DNA from: Hyaloperonospora brassicae
Taxonomy: Eukaryota > Oomycota > Peronosporomycetes > Peronosporales > Peronosporaceae
Direction of reading: 5' to 3'
DNA length: 64,000 nucleotides
Assembly: GCA_947650285.1 (NCBI GenBank)
Contig: CANTFL010000086.1
Coordinates: forward strand, 434,001-498,000
Made by a program: the position numbers and the translations under genes. Shown here one piece after another: positions 35,375-45,160 of the stretch (within the stretch, counting starts at the first letter, position 1; the number at the start of each line of letters is the position of its first letter). The notes under the pieces were generated by a model. The model worked only from the letters and a program-made list of their open reading frames with translations, made no database searches and had not been told where the DNA came from.

Positions 35375-35556
35375 TGGAGCGTATCTTGAATCACCGTGAC
35401 GATTCAGGATCAAGGACGAGCTACCTCGTCCAGTGGCGGGGGTATCCACCCTCTTGGAACAGCTGGGAGCCCCGCTCTCAGCTGTTAATGGATGTTGAAG
35501 GTCTCGTCCACCAGTATGACGAGACCCATCCGATGAGTCCTGTGGCCCATCGGTAA
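35005..35556 (+). other. Gypsy-1 chromodomain segment, in a different frame from pol
   Basis: Frame +1 relative to the window encodes QRFLVERILNHRDD, YLVQWRGYPPSWNSWEP and a tail to a stop at 35556, a chromodomain like those at integrase C-termini of chromoviruses, which steer insertion to marked chromatin. Pol runs in another frame and stops at 35374, 6 nt after the chromodomain begins (35368). One indel between about 35000 and 35370 would join them. Frame +1 has no ATG here, so it is not a separate gene. Confidence 0.75.
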
Positions 35557-36533
35557 ACACGCGCCCTAGGCGCTTGTAGACGGATTGCAAGTTTGCAATC
35601 GCGTCACGCATCTCCTCCGAGAGATGTGCCCTTCCCCAGGGCGAACTTAGGGAGTACACATCCCTATGTGCACGCTGCGAGTTGTCAACACAACTCGCAC
35701 AAGGGTCTCCCCATGTGAGGCAAGGAATGCCTGCCTCACTCGATAAACAATGCAACCGGTACCTAGCACCGGTTGGCGTTCGCCGTTCGAACCTGAGGCG
35801 TGTTGCCTCAAGTTTCTTGAGCCACCCTTCTCGTCCAAAATTCTTTACGTTTTGGACGAACGCGTTCCACGCAGCCAAAAGCGATGTTTTGTCACGCTTT
35901 TGGTTGCTATTGTACCATCGATGTCTAAGGAAGACATCGAAATAAAAATCTTCTTCAGCGCGAAAGTTCTTCGCGCTGGGACTCAAGCCGTGAAGCTCGG
36001 TTGCATCGAATAAGGGTATTCGATGGTGTTGGCCTGTCTCGTGAGACAGGCTATTGATGAGTTGTTCGGGCAAACGCCACGGCTTCAACTCATCACGCTT
36101 CACAGTGGTACCCTTGTCGGTACCACGGCTCCCAGATTGACGACGGCTCGCGCCATCGTCAACACGCTCGTGCGAAGACGCACGAGCCGGCGGTGGTGAA
36201 GAATAGAACTCACCACCCTGATCATCGTCATCACTGCCGAACAAACTGTGATGCGAATCACGAGTCCGTTCGTTCGGCAGTGGCCTTGGCGAATACTGAG
36301 GCGTCGCCGGTGAGCGAGACGCCTCTGGAGCATTGCCCGAGTCAGACACGTCTGACTCGCCAGAGTAGATGACCTCCACATCGGGGTCATCATACGCACG
36401 CGGCGTGATACCGCGTGCACCTGCAGCACCTGTTGCTGCAGGCGAAGAAAGGGGCGGCAGACGACGAAGCGTCTGCCGCAGAGGCTTGCACAGCACCAGG
36501 CTGTGTGGGTCTTGAGTCACCTCGCATAGACAT
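35069..36533 (-). CDS. Gypsy-1 antisense ORF, function unknown
   Basis: A minus-strand frame of 483 codons runs from 36520 to 35069 inside the element. It encodes an acidic, Ser/Pro-rich N-terminus, a middle with FLRHRWYNSNQKRDK, LLAAWNAFVQNVKNFG, LSWG-like PCLTWGDPCASCVD and SVYKRLGRVF, and a charged, probably coiled-coil C-terminus (DELRDDLKHERDRRYAL). Its first start codon is GTG. An ATG at 36533 (MSMRGD) lies in the adjacent frame and a single base difference in a C-run near 36450 would join the two, so the present copy may be slightly damaged. It overlaps the pol tail and chromodomain on the opposite strand. I recognise no domain; the length argues for coding. Confidence 0.5.
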
Positions 36534-36663
36534 GTTAACTATGCGAGGTCAAGCGGAAAGTGAGTGGAACGGACCAAACAAGTACTCCCTGTCCCAATGG
36601 TGGCCAACGGGTGGCCTCCATATTTCGATAGTCATACGGTGACTATCACTTAAGGGGGGGTGA

Positions 36664-37051
36664 TGTAACGGGGCAGCCCGTTACATGATATTGTCACTTA
36701 AGGAAAGTGACAATAAAGAATATAAGATGTATATTCTTTAAACAATATCACCAAAGTGGTGATATTGAAGGGTCGACAAAAGGGTCTGTTCATTGGTTGA
36801 TATCGTGATGATATCAACCCACCAATCGCCGCAAGACGCGCGCAATGAGTGGTGACGAGACGTCACCATACATGCAGTTATATTAGTATAATTGAATTAA
36901 GTCAAACGAAGAGACAGTAGTTTAAAGACTTAATTTATTAATATAACAGTTCTACTTTTACCCTACCTACGCTTCCTCGCTCGCCACGTGTACGTCCGTC
37001 GGGGCACCCAAATCCCTTGCGTTAAGTTACGCAAGGGTGTGCCCCGTTACA
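36664..37051 (+). repeat. Gypsy-1 3' LTR
   Basis: 388 bp; two differences from the 5' LTR were seen (G/T within AAGATGGATATT, C/A within TCGACCAAAG). The solo LTR at 38079 is a diverged relative. Confidence 0.95.
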
Positions 37052-37056
37052 AAGAC

Positions 37057-38078
37057 AGCATTTCTGAGTGGGCACCTTGACGAAGACATTTACATGGCGC
37101 AGCCGGATGGGTACGTCGATATCGATCATCCGGATTTTGTTTGCCGACTAAAGCGCTCTCTATGGTCCGAAGCAGTCACACGGATGTGGAACCAGACCAT
37201 CGACAAGTTATGCTGGACTTGAAGTTTCAAAAGTGCAAGACCGATCATTGCATTTATGTCAAGCGAAACCATGAAGACGTGATTTATTTGGCGCTGTACG
37301 TTGAAGATTCGGTCCTAGCAAGCAACAACGCCGAACTGATTGTTTTCACCAAGGATGCGCTACATGGGCGCTTTGACATGACGGATCTTGGAGACCGCAA
37401 GTACTTCCTAGGGATGGAAGCTGATCAAGATCACTTAGCTGGCACGACTTTAATTTGCCAGTCCAAAATTGCGAAGGCTATTTCTGAAACATCTGACATA
37501 GAAGACAGCAATCCTGTCAAAACTCTGCAAAAACCAGGACTTGAGCTGACAAGGTCAATGTGCGTGGATGGGTGCAAGCATGACAAATCGATGGCAAATG
37601 TATCGTTTCGCGATGCCGTCGGCTGCTTGATGTACCTCATGTGAGTACACGTCCAGACCTTGCAGCTGCAGTGTGAGTGCTCAGTCAGTTCTTGGCAGAC
37701 CCTTGTCCAACTCATTGACAAGCTCTTAAGCGGTCTTCCGTTACATTCAAGGCACGAAGACATAAGGAATTGAGTGTCAAGCAACAAGCAATGACAACTT
37801 GCACGGCTACTCAGATGTAGACTAGGCCGGAGACGTGGAAGATCGATGGAGCACAAGCGGTACGCGTTCGTATTAAATACCGGGTGCGTATGCTGAAGAA
37901 GTACGAAATAGAGCACTGTGGCTCTATCGTCTACAGAAGCGGAGTACATGGCTTTAACAGAAGCTGCGCAAGAAGCAATTTGGCTGAAGGCGCTCTAATG
38001 TGAGCTTGGCAAGATGAGGAGCGATGGGTCAGTGAAAGTTTACGAAGACAGTTAAGATTCCATTGCTTTGGCCAATAT
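37057..38078 (+). pseudogene. Copia-2 RT and RNase H, middle piece
   Basis: It resumes the copia-2 RT directly after the gypsy-1 target duplication: TAFLSGHLDEDIYMAQPDGY, LYVEDSVLASN (the YVDD catalytic box degraded to YVED), DLGDRKYFLGME, then a frame-broken RNase H up to a STEAEYMALTEAAQEA block near 37930-37975. Piece ends where the solo LTR entered (TSD AATAT at 38074-38078). Confidence 0.82.
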
Positions 38079-38491
38079 TGTAACGAGGCAGCCCGTTACA
38101 TGGAAATTGTCATTTGAGAGATAATGACAATAAAGAATATTATGTTGAATATTCTTTTAACAATATCACCAATAGTGGTGATATTGATGGGTCGACCAAA
38201 GAGTCTGCTCATTGGTTGATATCTTGACGATATCAACCCACCGATCGCAGCAAGACGCGCGCAATGAGTGGTGAGTAGACGTCGTCATACATTCAGTTAG
38301 ATTAGTATAATTAAGTTAAGTCAAACAGAGAGACAGTGGTTAAAGACTTAATTATATTTATATAACAGTTCTACTTTTCCCCAAGACAGTGTTGCCTCTG
38401 TCTTACCTACCGCTTCCTCGGTTGCCTCGTTTATGCTTGTCGGTGCACGATACACTTGCGTTAAGTTCACGTAAGGGTGTGCCCCGTTACA
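38079..38491 (+). mobile_element. Solo LTR of a gypsy-1 relative
   Basis: 413 bp from TGTAACGA to CCGTTACA, flanked by AATAT on both sides (38074-38078, 38492-38496). It aligns along its length with the 388-bp gypsy-1 LTRs but is clearly diverged, with a few small insertions. No internal sequence remains, so an earlier full element was lost by LTR-LTR recombination. Stem-loops corresponding to those in gypsy-1 are mostly kept. Confidence 0.93.
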
Positions 38492-38496
38492 AATAT

Positions 38497-38705
38497 CCCA
38501 TATTTCACAAGCGCACCAAGCACATTGACATTCGGTATCACTTTATGCGCGAAAAAGTGGTTGGAGGAATATTGGTGCTGGAAATCTGCTCAACCAAGGA
38601 CATGTAGGCCGATCTGATGACCAAGCCAACTCCGGCAGTCCAGTTTCAGCATCTACGGAACATGCTGGGTGCCAAGGTGCTAAGTTCTGCCGAGGCGATT
38701 GAGAG
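38497..38705 (+). pseudogene. Copia-2 RNase H end, last piece
   Basis: It reads FHKRTKHIDIRYHFMREKV, then a TAG within the otherwise typical copia end ADLMTKPTP ... FQHLRNMLG. The 3' LTR block starts at 38706. Confidence 0.8.
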
Positions 38706-38805
38706 TGTTGTCAGGCATGCACTTCGGCATGATTGTTCGCACAAGAGCTTGTAGCTCAAGTGGTATGGTGTGGCAGCACCATGCGAGAGGTCGCTGGTTC
38801 GACAC
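38706..38805 (+). repeat. Copia-2 3' LTR start, with tRNA-like A and B boxes
   Basis: 100 bp with 7 differences from 25892-25991. It includes TAGCTCAAGTGGT and GGTCGCTGGTTCGACAC. Similarity stops abruptly after 38805, so the LTR is truncated or rearranged. Confidence 0.7.
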
Positions 38806-39414
38806 ATAGATCACTCATTTACTTGTATACTATGTTGTTGCTGTTTTTGACTATCAATTGTCCTATTTCACCCAATCTTTTCTTCCTATACATGTAACCT
38901 GATCGTCTGTATCCAGGTAATCGCGCTATTTTCGCTTATGTCATTGTCAAGTGACGCGATAACAATGGGTATTTGAACTTGAAATTGTCAAGTAATTATT
39001 CGAGCTCGATTGGTTCGGACAATTTGAGGCTAAAGTACCCATTATTGACCTAATTCATTCCGCTGCGCAGCGAAATTGAACGACCAGCGCACAAAACGGC
39101 CAAACTTGTACGGCGACCACCACCACCCGGTAATTCGATCGTAATTGTTGCGAAATTTCGAAAGCAGCGTGCTATTTTTCACGGGCCAATCTCATCATTC
39201 GGGTCGGCCAGTACCGGTACTACGGTCATTTACTTTCGCGTTTCGGCGGAACATACAATAATTGCTGAATGACTCCGCCAGCGCCCGCCTTTGCAGACGA
39301 TATTGGCCATACAAGCAGCACGAGCGATATGATTCGTCGCAAATGTCGACAGCAAATAAAGTTTGACTCAATATCGACATAGCACAGTATTATTGACAAT
39401 TGACTGCATCGAGA
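38806..39414. other. Intergenic, upstream of the RRM gene
   Basis: Boundary between repeat-rich and gene-rich DNA, AT-rich at first. No gene; presumably the promoter of the RRM gene at its right end. Confidence 0.5.
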
Positions 39415-40051
39415 ATGGCGTCGACGGCAAAAAAGGCGGACAAGCGCGCGTTGTACGTGGGTGGCCTGGACAAACAGGTGACGGAGCACACGCTGTTCAC
39501 CGCATTCGTCCCTTTTGGTCCTATCAAGGGCGTGCAGGTTGCCATGGACTACTCGACGCGTACGTCACTAGCGCGATGGGGTTATGATAATGAATACCGG
39601 TACGAATCGCTCGGCCCAACCGATGAATGCGTATGCAGATCGAAGCAAAGGGTTTGGCTTTGTCGAGTTCATCGATGAACTGGATGCACGAGCTGCTATT
39701 GACAATATGGACGGTACGTGAGTATTGCAGCACGTGTGGTGTTAAATGCGCTGGAAGAGTGTACACAGCTGATTCATTGTCCTTCACGCCCTGTTGTGTT
39801 GTGCTGTGGTCGCTAGAGTCTGAGCTGTTTGGTAGGACGTTGCGGGTCTCCATTGCCAAGCCTGATCGGCCGAAACTTGGCTCGAACAAACCAGGTGTGT
39901 GCGGACACATTGTGCTGAGACACAATGCACGAGAAGGGGAGTGCTGATGCACGTGTTTTGTGCAATGTGTTGTGTACCAGTGTGGGCGGAAGCCGATGAA
40001 GCGATGGATAGCACGAGCGGACCAACGGAAGACGTGGCTAAAGACGCGTGA
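39415..40051 (+). CDS. RRM protein related to the N-terminal domain of cyclophilin E (PPIE)
   Basis: Four exons joined in phase (39415-39559, 39639-39713, 39817-39894, 39981-40051) give 122 residues. One RNA-recognition motif fills it: RNP2 is LYVGGL, RNP1 KGFGFVEF, then AIDNMDESELFGRTLRVSIAKP and a short acidic tail beginning PVWAEADE. The ESELFGRT and PVW wording follows PPIE, a spliceosome-associated peptidyl-prolyl isomerase, very closely. Here the protein stops where the PPIE linker would begin, and no cyclophilin domain is seen downstream. It is either a free-standing RRM protein or one half of a split PPIE. Probable role in pre-mRNA splicing in the nucleus is inferred from the family. 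Confidence 0.85.
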
Positions 40052-41436
40052 TGGCGACATTGTGTGGCATAATGTAATCGATGGCTTGATGAGGCAAAGA
40101 CATGGGAGTCTGTGAGTGTCTCTGTCTTCTACATTGCGTTGTAATACGCTGTTGGCCGATACAGCGTCGACAATGTCGATGCCATGATAACGAAGGATCG
40201 GAGCACGAGCGGACCGGGTAGTAGTGGCTGCGGCGTCTCTCCAGAACGGGCAGCTTTCTGTGCGTTCCGGCAGCTTTTGAACAGGCTACACGCTGGCATG
40301 ACGTCTTTCGTGACGGTACGACCAACACACGTATCCAGCTTTGCCAGCTGGTTGGGTAACACGACGAGCCGAGCCTGCCATATGACAAGAATCGTGGCTC
40401 TAAGCGAAACGTTCATAGGGCCGCGACCGAGGGTGTGCACAGTATACCGAAAGTACCGGTTACCGTCGTCGTCGCAGTAGCACAACCCGCCGCGTACCTT
40501 TTCCCCGTCACGTCTGCGCCCGCTTGCGGGTCAACCGTTTCCTCAATGTCATCAGGATACGCCATTTACGTGATTAGTTACAGGGTCGTATCGTAACATG
40601 CGGCAATTACAGTCAGTATCCAGCAAAGAGTAACCGCATGGATCATGCGCCTAAGACGACAGACGAATAGGGGTTCGACAACTGCTACTTCCGCATAGCT
40701 GTCCCACGCCCCAATGATCGCCATATGCGCCTCCTACGCATATGGCGGCAGGCACGCACTGCATAGAGCGCTCGCAGCACGAAGAAACCACACGCCTGCG
40801 ACTCACAAGTCTGGTCGGCTGCTATCTGCACCTCGAGTCCCACTGCGCAGAACCGAACGCCAGCAAACGATTGACAAGAAACGTGTCGTGCTGTTCTGCG
40901 TGCAGCGGCTGTCGCCCGTCGTGCGCGACACGCGCACCACACATGCACCGTCAAAACTGTGTGTGTGTTGGATGCGCACGACCGATGATAAACCGGTGTA
41001 CGAGTCGGTTTCTTCCGCCCATGAGAGGTCGTTTGCTACGCCGTCGACGTCCCCGTTAGCTTCGCCCCGTCGTTGTCCGCCGTCATCACAGCAGCTGCTC
41101 GCGCGTCCGGCTCTGTACCGCCTTCACACCACTGACCCACGTCGCGCCTCGAGCCCATACAAACTCCAAGAGAACTTACGCGCCCCCGCCGTGGCGCCAA
41201 CCTCTTATCCGCGGCCCACCCCTTTCGCCACGCGACCAATCAGCACGCAGGCGTCCGTCACTCGCGCGAGGGACAGCGCGAGCAGCTCCATATGCCACAC
41301 TCGTCGCGTTGTGGCGGCCCACCTGGGCCCGCACGTGCGCGCCCCGAGCAGCCCGGGCCCGCCGCCGCCACCGCTGCTGCTACTGCTGCTGCTGGTGGTT
41401 GCCGTCACACGGCAATTGACTCGCTCCACTCGCTCC
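40052..41436. other. Intergenic, no gene recognised
   Basis: ORFs of about 100-120 codons on both strands at 40129-40485 match nothing I know. From 40714 a GC-rich open frame leads into the PX gene; its codons before 41437 look like 5' leader rather than protein. Confidence 0.5.
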
Positions 41437-42833
41437 ATGCAGCACCCGACGCGCCGCTACGCCTACTCGCGCAACGGCGCCCAGGGCCGCGTCGACGAAA
41501 CGTGCCTCGTGCACGTGCAGATTGCGACTGTTGACGCGTCGGCCGCGGGCAACGTGCAGTACCACGTGCGCATGACGAACGTCCGGTCGGGGCAGACGTG
41601 GCAAGTGGCGCGCCGCTTCTCGGCGTTCCTCGCGCTGCGCAACGCGCTGCTCGCGTTCTTTGCGTCGACCGACAAGAAGTGTCCTGGCTGCCGCAACTAC
41701 GAGAAGGTGCTCCAGCGCTTTGAGTTCCCCCGCAAGCACGTGTTCACGAGCGTGACGCCGGCCGTGATCAACTACCGCAAGAAAGCGCTCGGCAGCTTCA
41801 CGGCGCTGCTCGCGTCCCACACGTTCACGACGACGCCCAAGTGCCCGACGTGCAGCAGCGTGCCGTTCACCAGTGTGCGCGATTGGCTGACGGTGGAGAC
41901 AGTTGAGGCACTACGTACGGGAGCGACAGCACACGCTGGTGCAAGTGGCGGCGTGTCGACGACGCACAACGAGGCGATAAGGGCGACGATGAACGTCAAG
42001 GACTTTACCGCGTACCACCCGGTGACGACGTCGATGCCGGTGGACCGAGAGGGCCGCTTTATTGTGGAAAAGACAGCGCCCAAGCACGTGTCTCCGGTTG
42101 CGAGCTTGACGGACGACATGGAGACGGAGCAGGACAGTGCTCATTCTTTGCGTTGTCGTGGACAGCAATGGATGTCGCGGGAACAGTCACGAGAGCCTCA
42201 CTTGCGCGATCACGCCAGCTACGTGTCGAACCGACGTCCACCATCTCCTCCTGCTGTTGATGACTTTTTGGTACTGGCACCTGCAGCTATCGAGGATGCG
42301 CGCAGGAGGGTGACCAATGAAGAGGATGGTAGCGTCCGAGACGGCGATGATGATGACGATGATGATGATGGAAGCGAAGGGGATAATGATGATGGAAACG
42401 AAGGCGGCGATGATGATGATGATGATGATGGAAGCGAAGGGGATAATGATGATGGAAACGAAGGCGGCGAGATGATGATGATGATGATGATGATGATGAA
42501 GGGTTTGAGTCGTTTGTGATCGCCTCATCCGCGTCTCTCGAGGCACCGACGACGTGCGAAACGACGGAATGCTCGGCTCGTGAGCCTGCGACTGGCGATG
42601 ACGATGCTGGTGCTGGCAACGAGACGGCAAGAAAAACGCATTTCAAGTTTACGCGCAACTCCATGTGGGCCGACGTCGAGCAGTCACCTTTTCGACCACG
42701 CGGTAGCAGCATGGCCGATAGCGACGGCTTTGAAGATCAAGAGGGGGACGAGGAGGAAGGCCTGAACATGGATTTCATGGGATCTACGCACGCGGCATCG
42801 ACCGCTGTCGAGGGTATGTCATATACACTATAG
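41437..42833 (+). CDS. PX-domain protein with acidic repeats; frameshift in the repeats
   Basis: From ATG 41437 the product begins with a PX-like phosphoinositide-binding domain (about residues 20-135): YHVRMTNVRSGQTWQVARRF, FEFPRKHVF, VINYRKKALGSFTALL. Two CxxC pairs (CPGC, CPTC) sit inside it and may bind zinc. PX proteins usually act at endosomal membranes. A middle region of low complexity follows, then two exact 60-nt repeats (42361-42420, 42421-42480) of Asp/Gly/Glu codons. In the third, GAT-rich, run the phase changes by two bases at about 42470, so this frame ends at 42519. The frame that continues the Asp tract reads on to 42833 with acidic, plausible sequence (GFESFVIAS ... HFKFTRNSMWADVEQ). 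The start 41437 is favoured because upstream codons are unlike protein. Confidence 0.75.
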
Positions 42834-43993
42834 AAGTAGCTGCCAACAAAAATGGCTGTGCCTGAACATGTCCACACGCAAGCGCTCAGCAGCACACAGT
42901 CGATACGGCTCCAGTGTAAGAAATACAGCGGCTGTCAGGCGATCACGTCGATATGTTGTGGGTAACAAGGATGTAGGTATCGTGGCTGAATTTTAGTAGT
43001 ACGATCAATCCTGACGTCTCCCGAACAACAGCTGTTGTGTGTGTTGAAAATAACTGTTTCGTGCAATTGCACCGGAACAGACCAACTGTAGCACGATACG
43101 AGTGCAGCAAATTACAAGTGGCCAACTCGATCACGAGGAAGAGCAACGCTGACGAGGATTTGTGGGGGCGAAAGGCCATAGACTGGATAGCCAACACACA
43201 CTATCAATGCTTGATTGCAAAGTGACGTCCCTCGGATGATTGATGTAAGCAGCTTTTGTCAGGTTAGCGCAAGCTATCCGTGATGATGCAGTATCCGCGT
43301 TGGGGCTAAGGTTAAGTGCGCATATGCTGCTTTCGAGCTCGAAAGCTGTGTAAAAACGCAAGTGAGGCGTATATGGCCGTCCGATGCAACATTACACGAC
43401 GAGCAGATCATGGAACTTTGGCCCATACTCTATCTAGCTGCAAGGAGCGCTAGTCAGAAGCAGTATCAACCGTCGCAATCACGAGAGCAAATGCCTCGCT
43501 GATCCAGTCTAACGCCCAATCCGCCTACAATGGTGTACCGGATATTCACTTCAGGCGTTTCGGGCGAAAGGTAAGTAGGTACGAGGCTCTAGTGCGCATG
43601 GTGGGTGATCTCGCATCAGGTACCTGCTTTTGGTCGTACACTTTTTGGATACCAGGCAGTAGTTTTATCTCGAGTCGAGCGAGCACATGTCGTCTGCAAA
43701 ACGTCACGACTTCGGTGTTGATCGGCATAGCTCAATGTAAGATACGGCTACGCACGTAAAAGAACTGCATGCGCACGGATGCTTTCCAGATCCCATTTAC
43801 TGCAGTGGGTACGACCGTACGCTTAAAGTTGCACCCGTGAGCCTTCACGCTAACGTCCCGAGTAGATGCTTTTTAAATATGCAACGAATTGGGTTTGGAC
43901 ACTACTGCAGCGGCAGCTTTCGAGCTCTACCACGCGATACGTGACGCTGCGTGGTGCGCAGCAGACGACTCTGTCCCCCTCGTGAGCGAGCAA
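42834..43993. other. Intergenic, no gene recognised
   Basis: No ORF above 90 codons. A GTATGT at about 42815 could be a donor, so a last small PX exon may lie here, but none was identified. Confidence 0.5.
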
Positions 43994-45160
43994 TCAAAAG
44001 TCCGCGTCAAGAGTGAACACCTGGTCCTCCGCCGCGACGCCGACTCCAGCCTTGGAGTACTCGCCCACGCGCTTCTCGAAAAAGTTGGTCTTGCCCTGGA
44101 GCGAGATCATGTCCATCCAGTCGAACGGGTTCTTGGCATGGTACAGCTTCGACACGCCGAGCGAGTACAGCAGGCGGTCGGCCACGAACTCAATGTACTG
44201 GCACATGAGCGCCGAGTTCATGCCAATCAACTCCACGGGCAGCGAGTCCCGCACAAACTCGTGCTCGATCGCCACGGCGTCGCGAACGATCGTGTGCACG
44301 CGGTCCTCTGGCAGCTTGTTCACCAGCTTGGAGTACATGAGGCAAGCAAAGTCCGTGTGCATGCCCTCGTCGCGACTAATGAGCTCGTTCGAGAAGCTGA
44401 GGCCCGGCATGAGCCCGCGCTTCTTGAGCCAGAAGATCGAGCAAAAGGAGCCCGAGAAGAAAATGCCTTCGACCGAGGCGAACGCCAGCAGCCGCTCGGC
44501 GTACGACGACACGCGCGGGTCGCACCACTTGAGCGCCCAGTTGGCTTTCTTCCGAACACACGGAATGGTCTCAATGGCCCGCAGCAGATGGTCCTTCTCC
44601 GTCGGGTCTTTAATGTACGTGTCAATGAGCAGCGAATAGACCTCCGAGTGGATGTTCTCGATCGCGATCTGGAAGCCGTAAAAGCACCGAGCTTCGGGCA
44701 CTTGCACTTCGTTGCTAAAGTTCATGGCCAAGTTCTCATTGACAATGCCGTCGCTGGCGGCAAAGAACGCGAGCACGTGCTTGATAAAGTGCCGCTCGTT
44801 GGCCGTGAGGGCCACCCAGTCCTTGAGGTCGTGCACCAAGTCGAGCTCCTCTGCCGTCCAGAACGAGGCTTCTGCCTTCTTGTACATCTGCCACACGTCG
44901 TGCTCGTGGATCGGGAAGAGCACGAAGCGGTTCGGGTTCGGCACGAGGAACGGCTCGGGTTGGAGCTCTCCGCGCAGCTCCTTGCGCTTGTACACGGACA
45001 TGTCGCTCTGAAACGCTTCGGCCGCTGTCTGCTTCTGCTTCGTATCGTCCTTCTCCGCGACGTCCCGCTGGCCTACAAACACCAGCGGGTTCAGCTCGTG
45101 CTCTGGTTGGTCGAGCGACTTGTCTGCGGTCGTACGCGGTTCCGACAGCGATGCGACCAT
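43994..45160 (-). CDS. RNR2: Ribonucleotide reductase small subunit R2 (class Ia)
   Basis: A 388-residue single-exon protein. R2 holds the diiron-tyrosyl radical used by ribonucleotide reductase to make dNTPs in the cytosol. Iron ligands are visible: D107 (FWTAEELDL), E168 and H171 (IAIENIHSE), E231 (SVEGIFF), E265 and H268 (RDEGMH). The radical tyrosine is Y175. The C-terminus FTLDADF is the short tail that docks on the large subunit. The ATG at 45160 (MVASLSEP) gives the usual length; the frame is open upstream but unlike R2. CTR9 lies 400 bp upstream in the same direction. Confidence 0.97.
   Translation of the reverse strand: MVASLSEPRTTADKSLDQPEHELNPLVFVGQRDVAEKDDTKQKQTAAEAFQSDMSVYKRKELRGELQPEPFLVPNPNRFVLFPIHEHDVWQMYKKAEASFWTAEELDLVHDLKDWVALTANERHFIKHVLAFFAASDGIVNENLAMNFSNEVQVPEARCFYGFQIAIENIHSEVYSLLIDTYIKDPTEKDHLLRAIETIPCVRKKANWALKWCDPRVSSYAERLLAFASVEGIFFSGSFCSIFWLKKRGLMPGLSFSNELISRDEGMHTDFACLMYSKLVNKLPEDRVHTIVRDAVAIEHEFVRDSLPVELIGMNSALMCQYIEFVADRLLYSLGVSKLYHAKNPFDWMDMISLQGKTNFFEKRVGEYSKAGVGVAAEDQVFTLDADF

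Larger units (their letters stand above)
29070..37056 (+). mobile_element. Gypsy-1: near-intact Ty3/gypsy LTR retrotransposon, hairpin-rich
   Basis: Element 29075-37051 (7,977 bp) is flanked by AAGAC target duplications (29070-29074, 37052-37056) within the RT of copia-2. LTRs of 388 bp (29075-29462, 36664-37051) differ at two positions that I can see, both transversions. A polypurine tract AAGGGGGGG ends at 36660. The primer site starts CCTGGTAGCACTTTG at 29463. Interior: gag, pol in the same frame after one TGA, an out-of-frame chromodomain, and a long antisense ORF. The whole element is packed with perfect short inverted repeats (see findings). Confidence 0.95.
25892..38805 (+). mobile_element. 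Copia-2: old Ty1/copia element split by two gypsy insertions
   Basis: Host pieces are 25892-29074, 37052-38078 and 38492-38805. A 100-bp block beginning TGTTGTCAGG at 25892 recurs at 38706 with 7 differences, taken as the start of the 5' and 3' LTRs; the 3' LTR stops matching after the shared 100 bp. A Met-tRNA-type primer site TGGTTATGAGCCCA lies at 26272-26285. Gag to RNase H can be read in order across the three pieces. Many stops and frameshifts and about 7% terminal divergence show that it is much older than its invaders. Confidence 0.8.
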
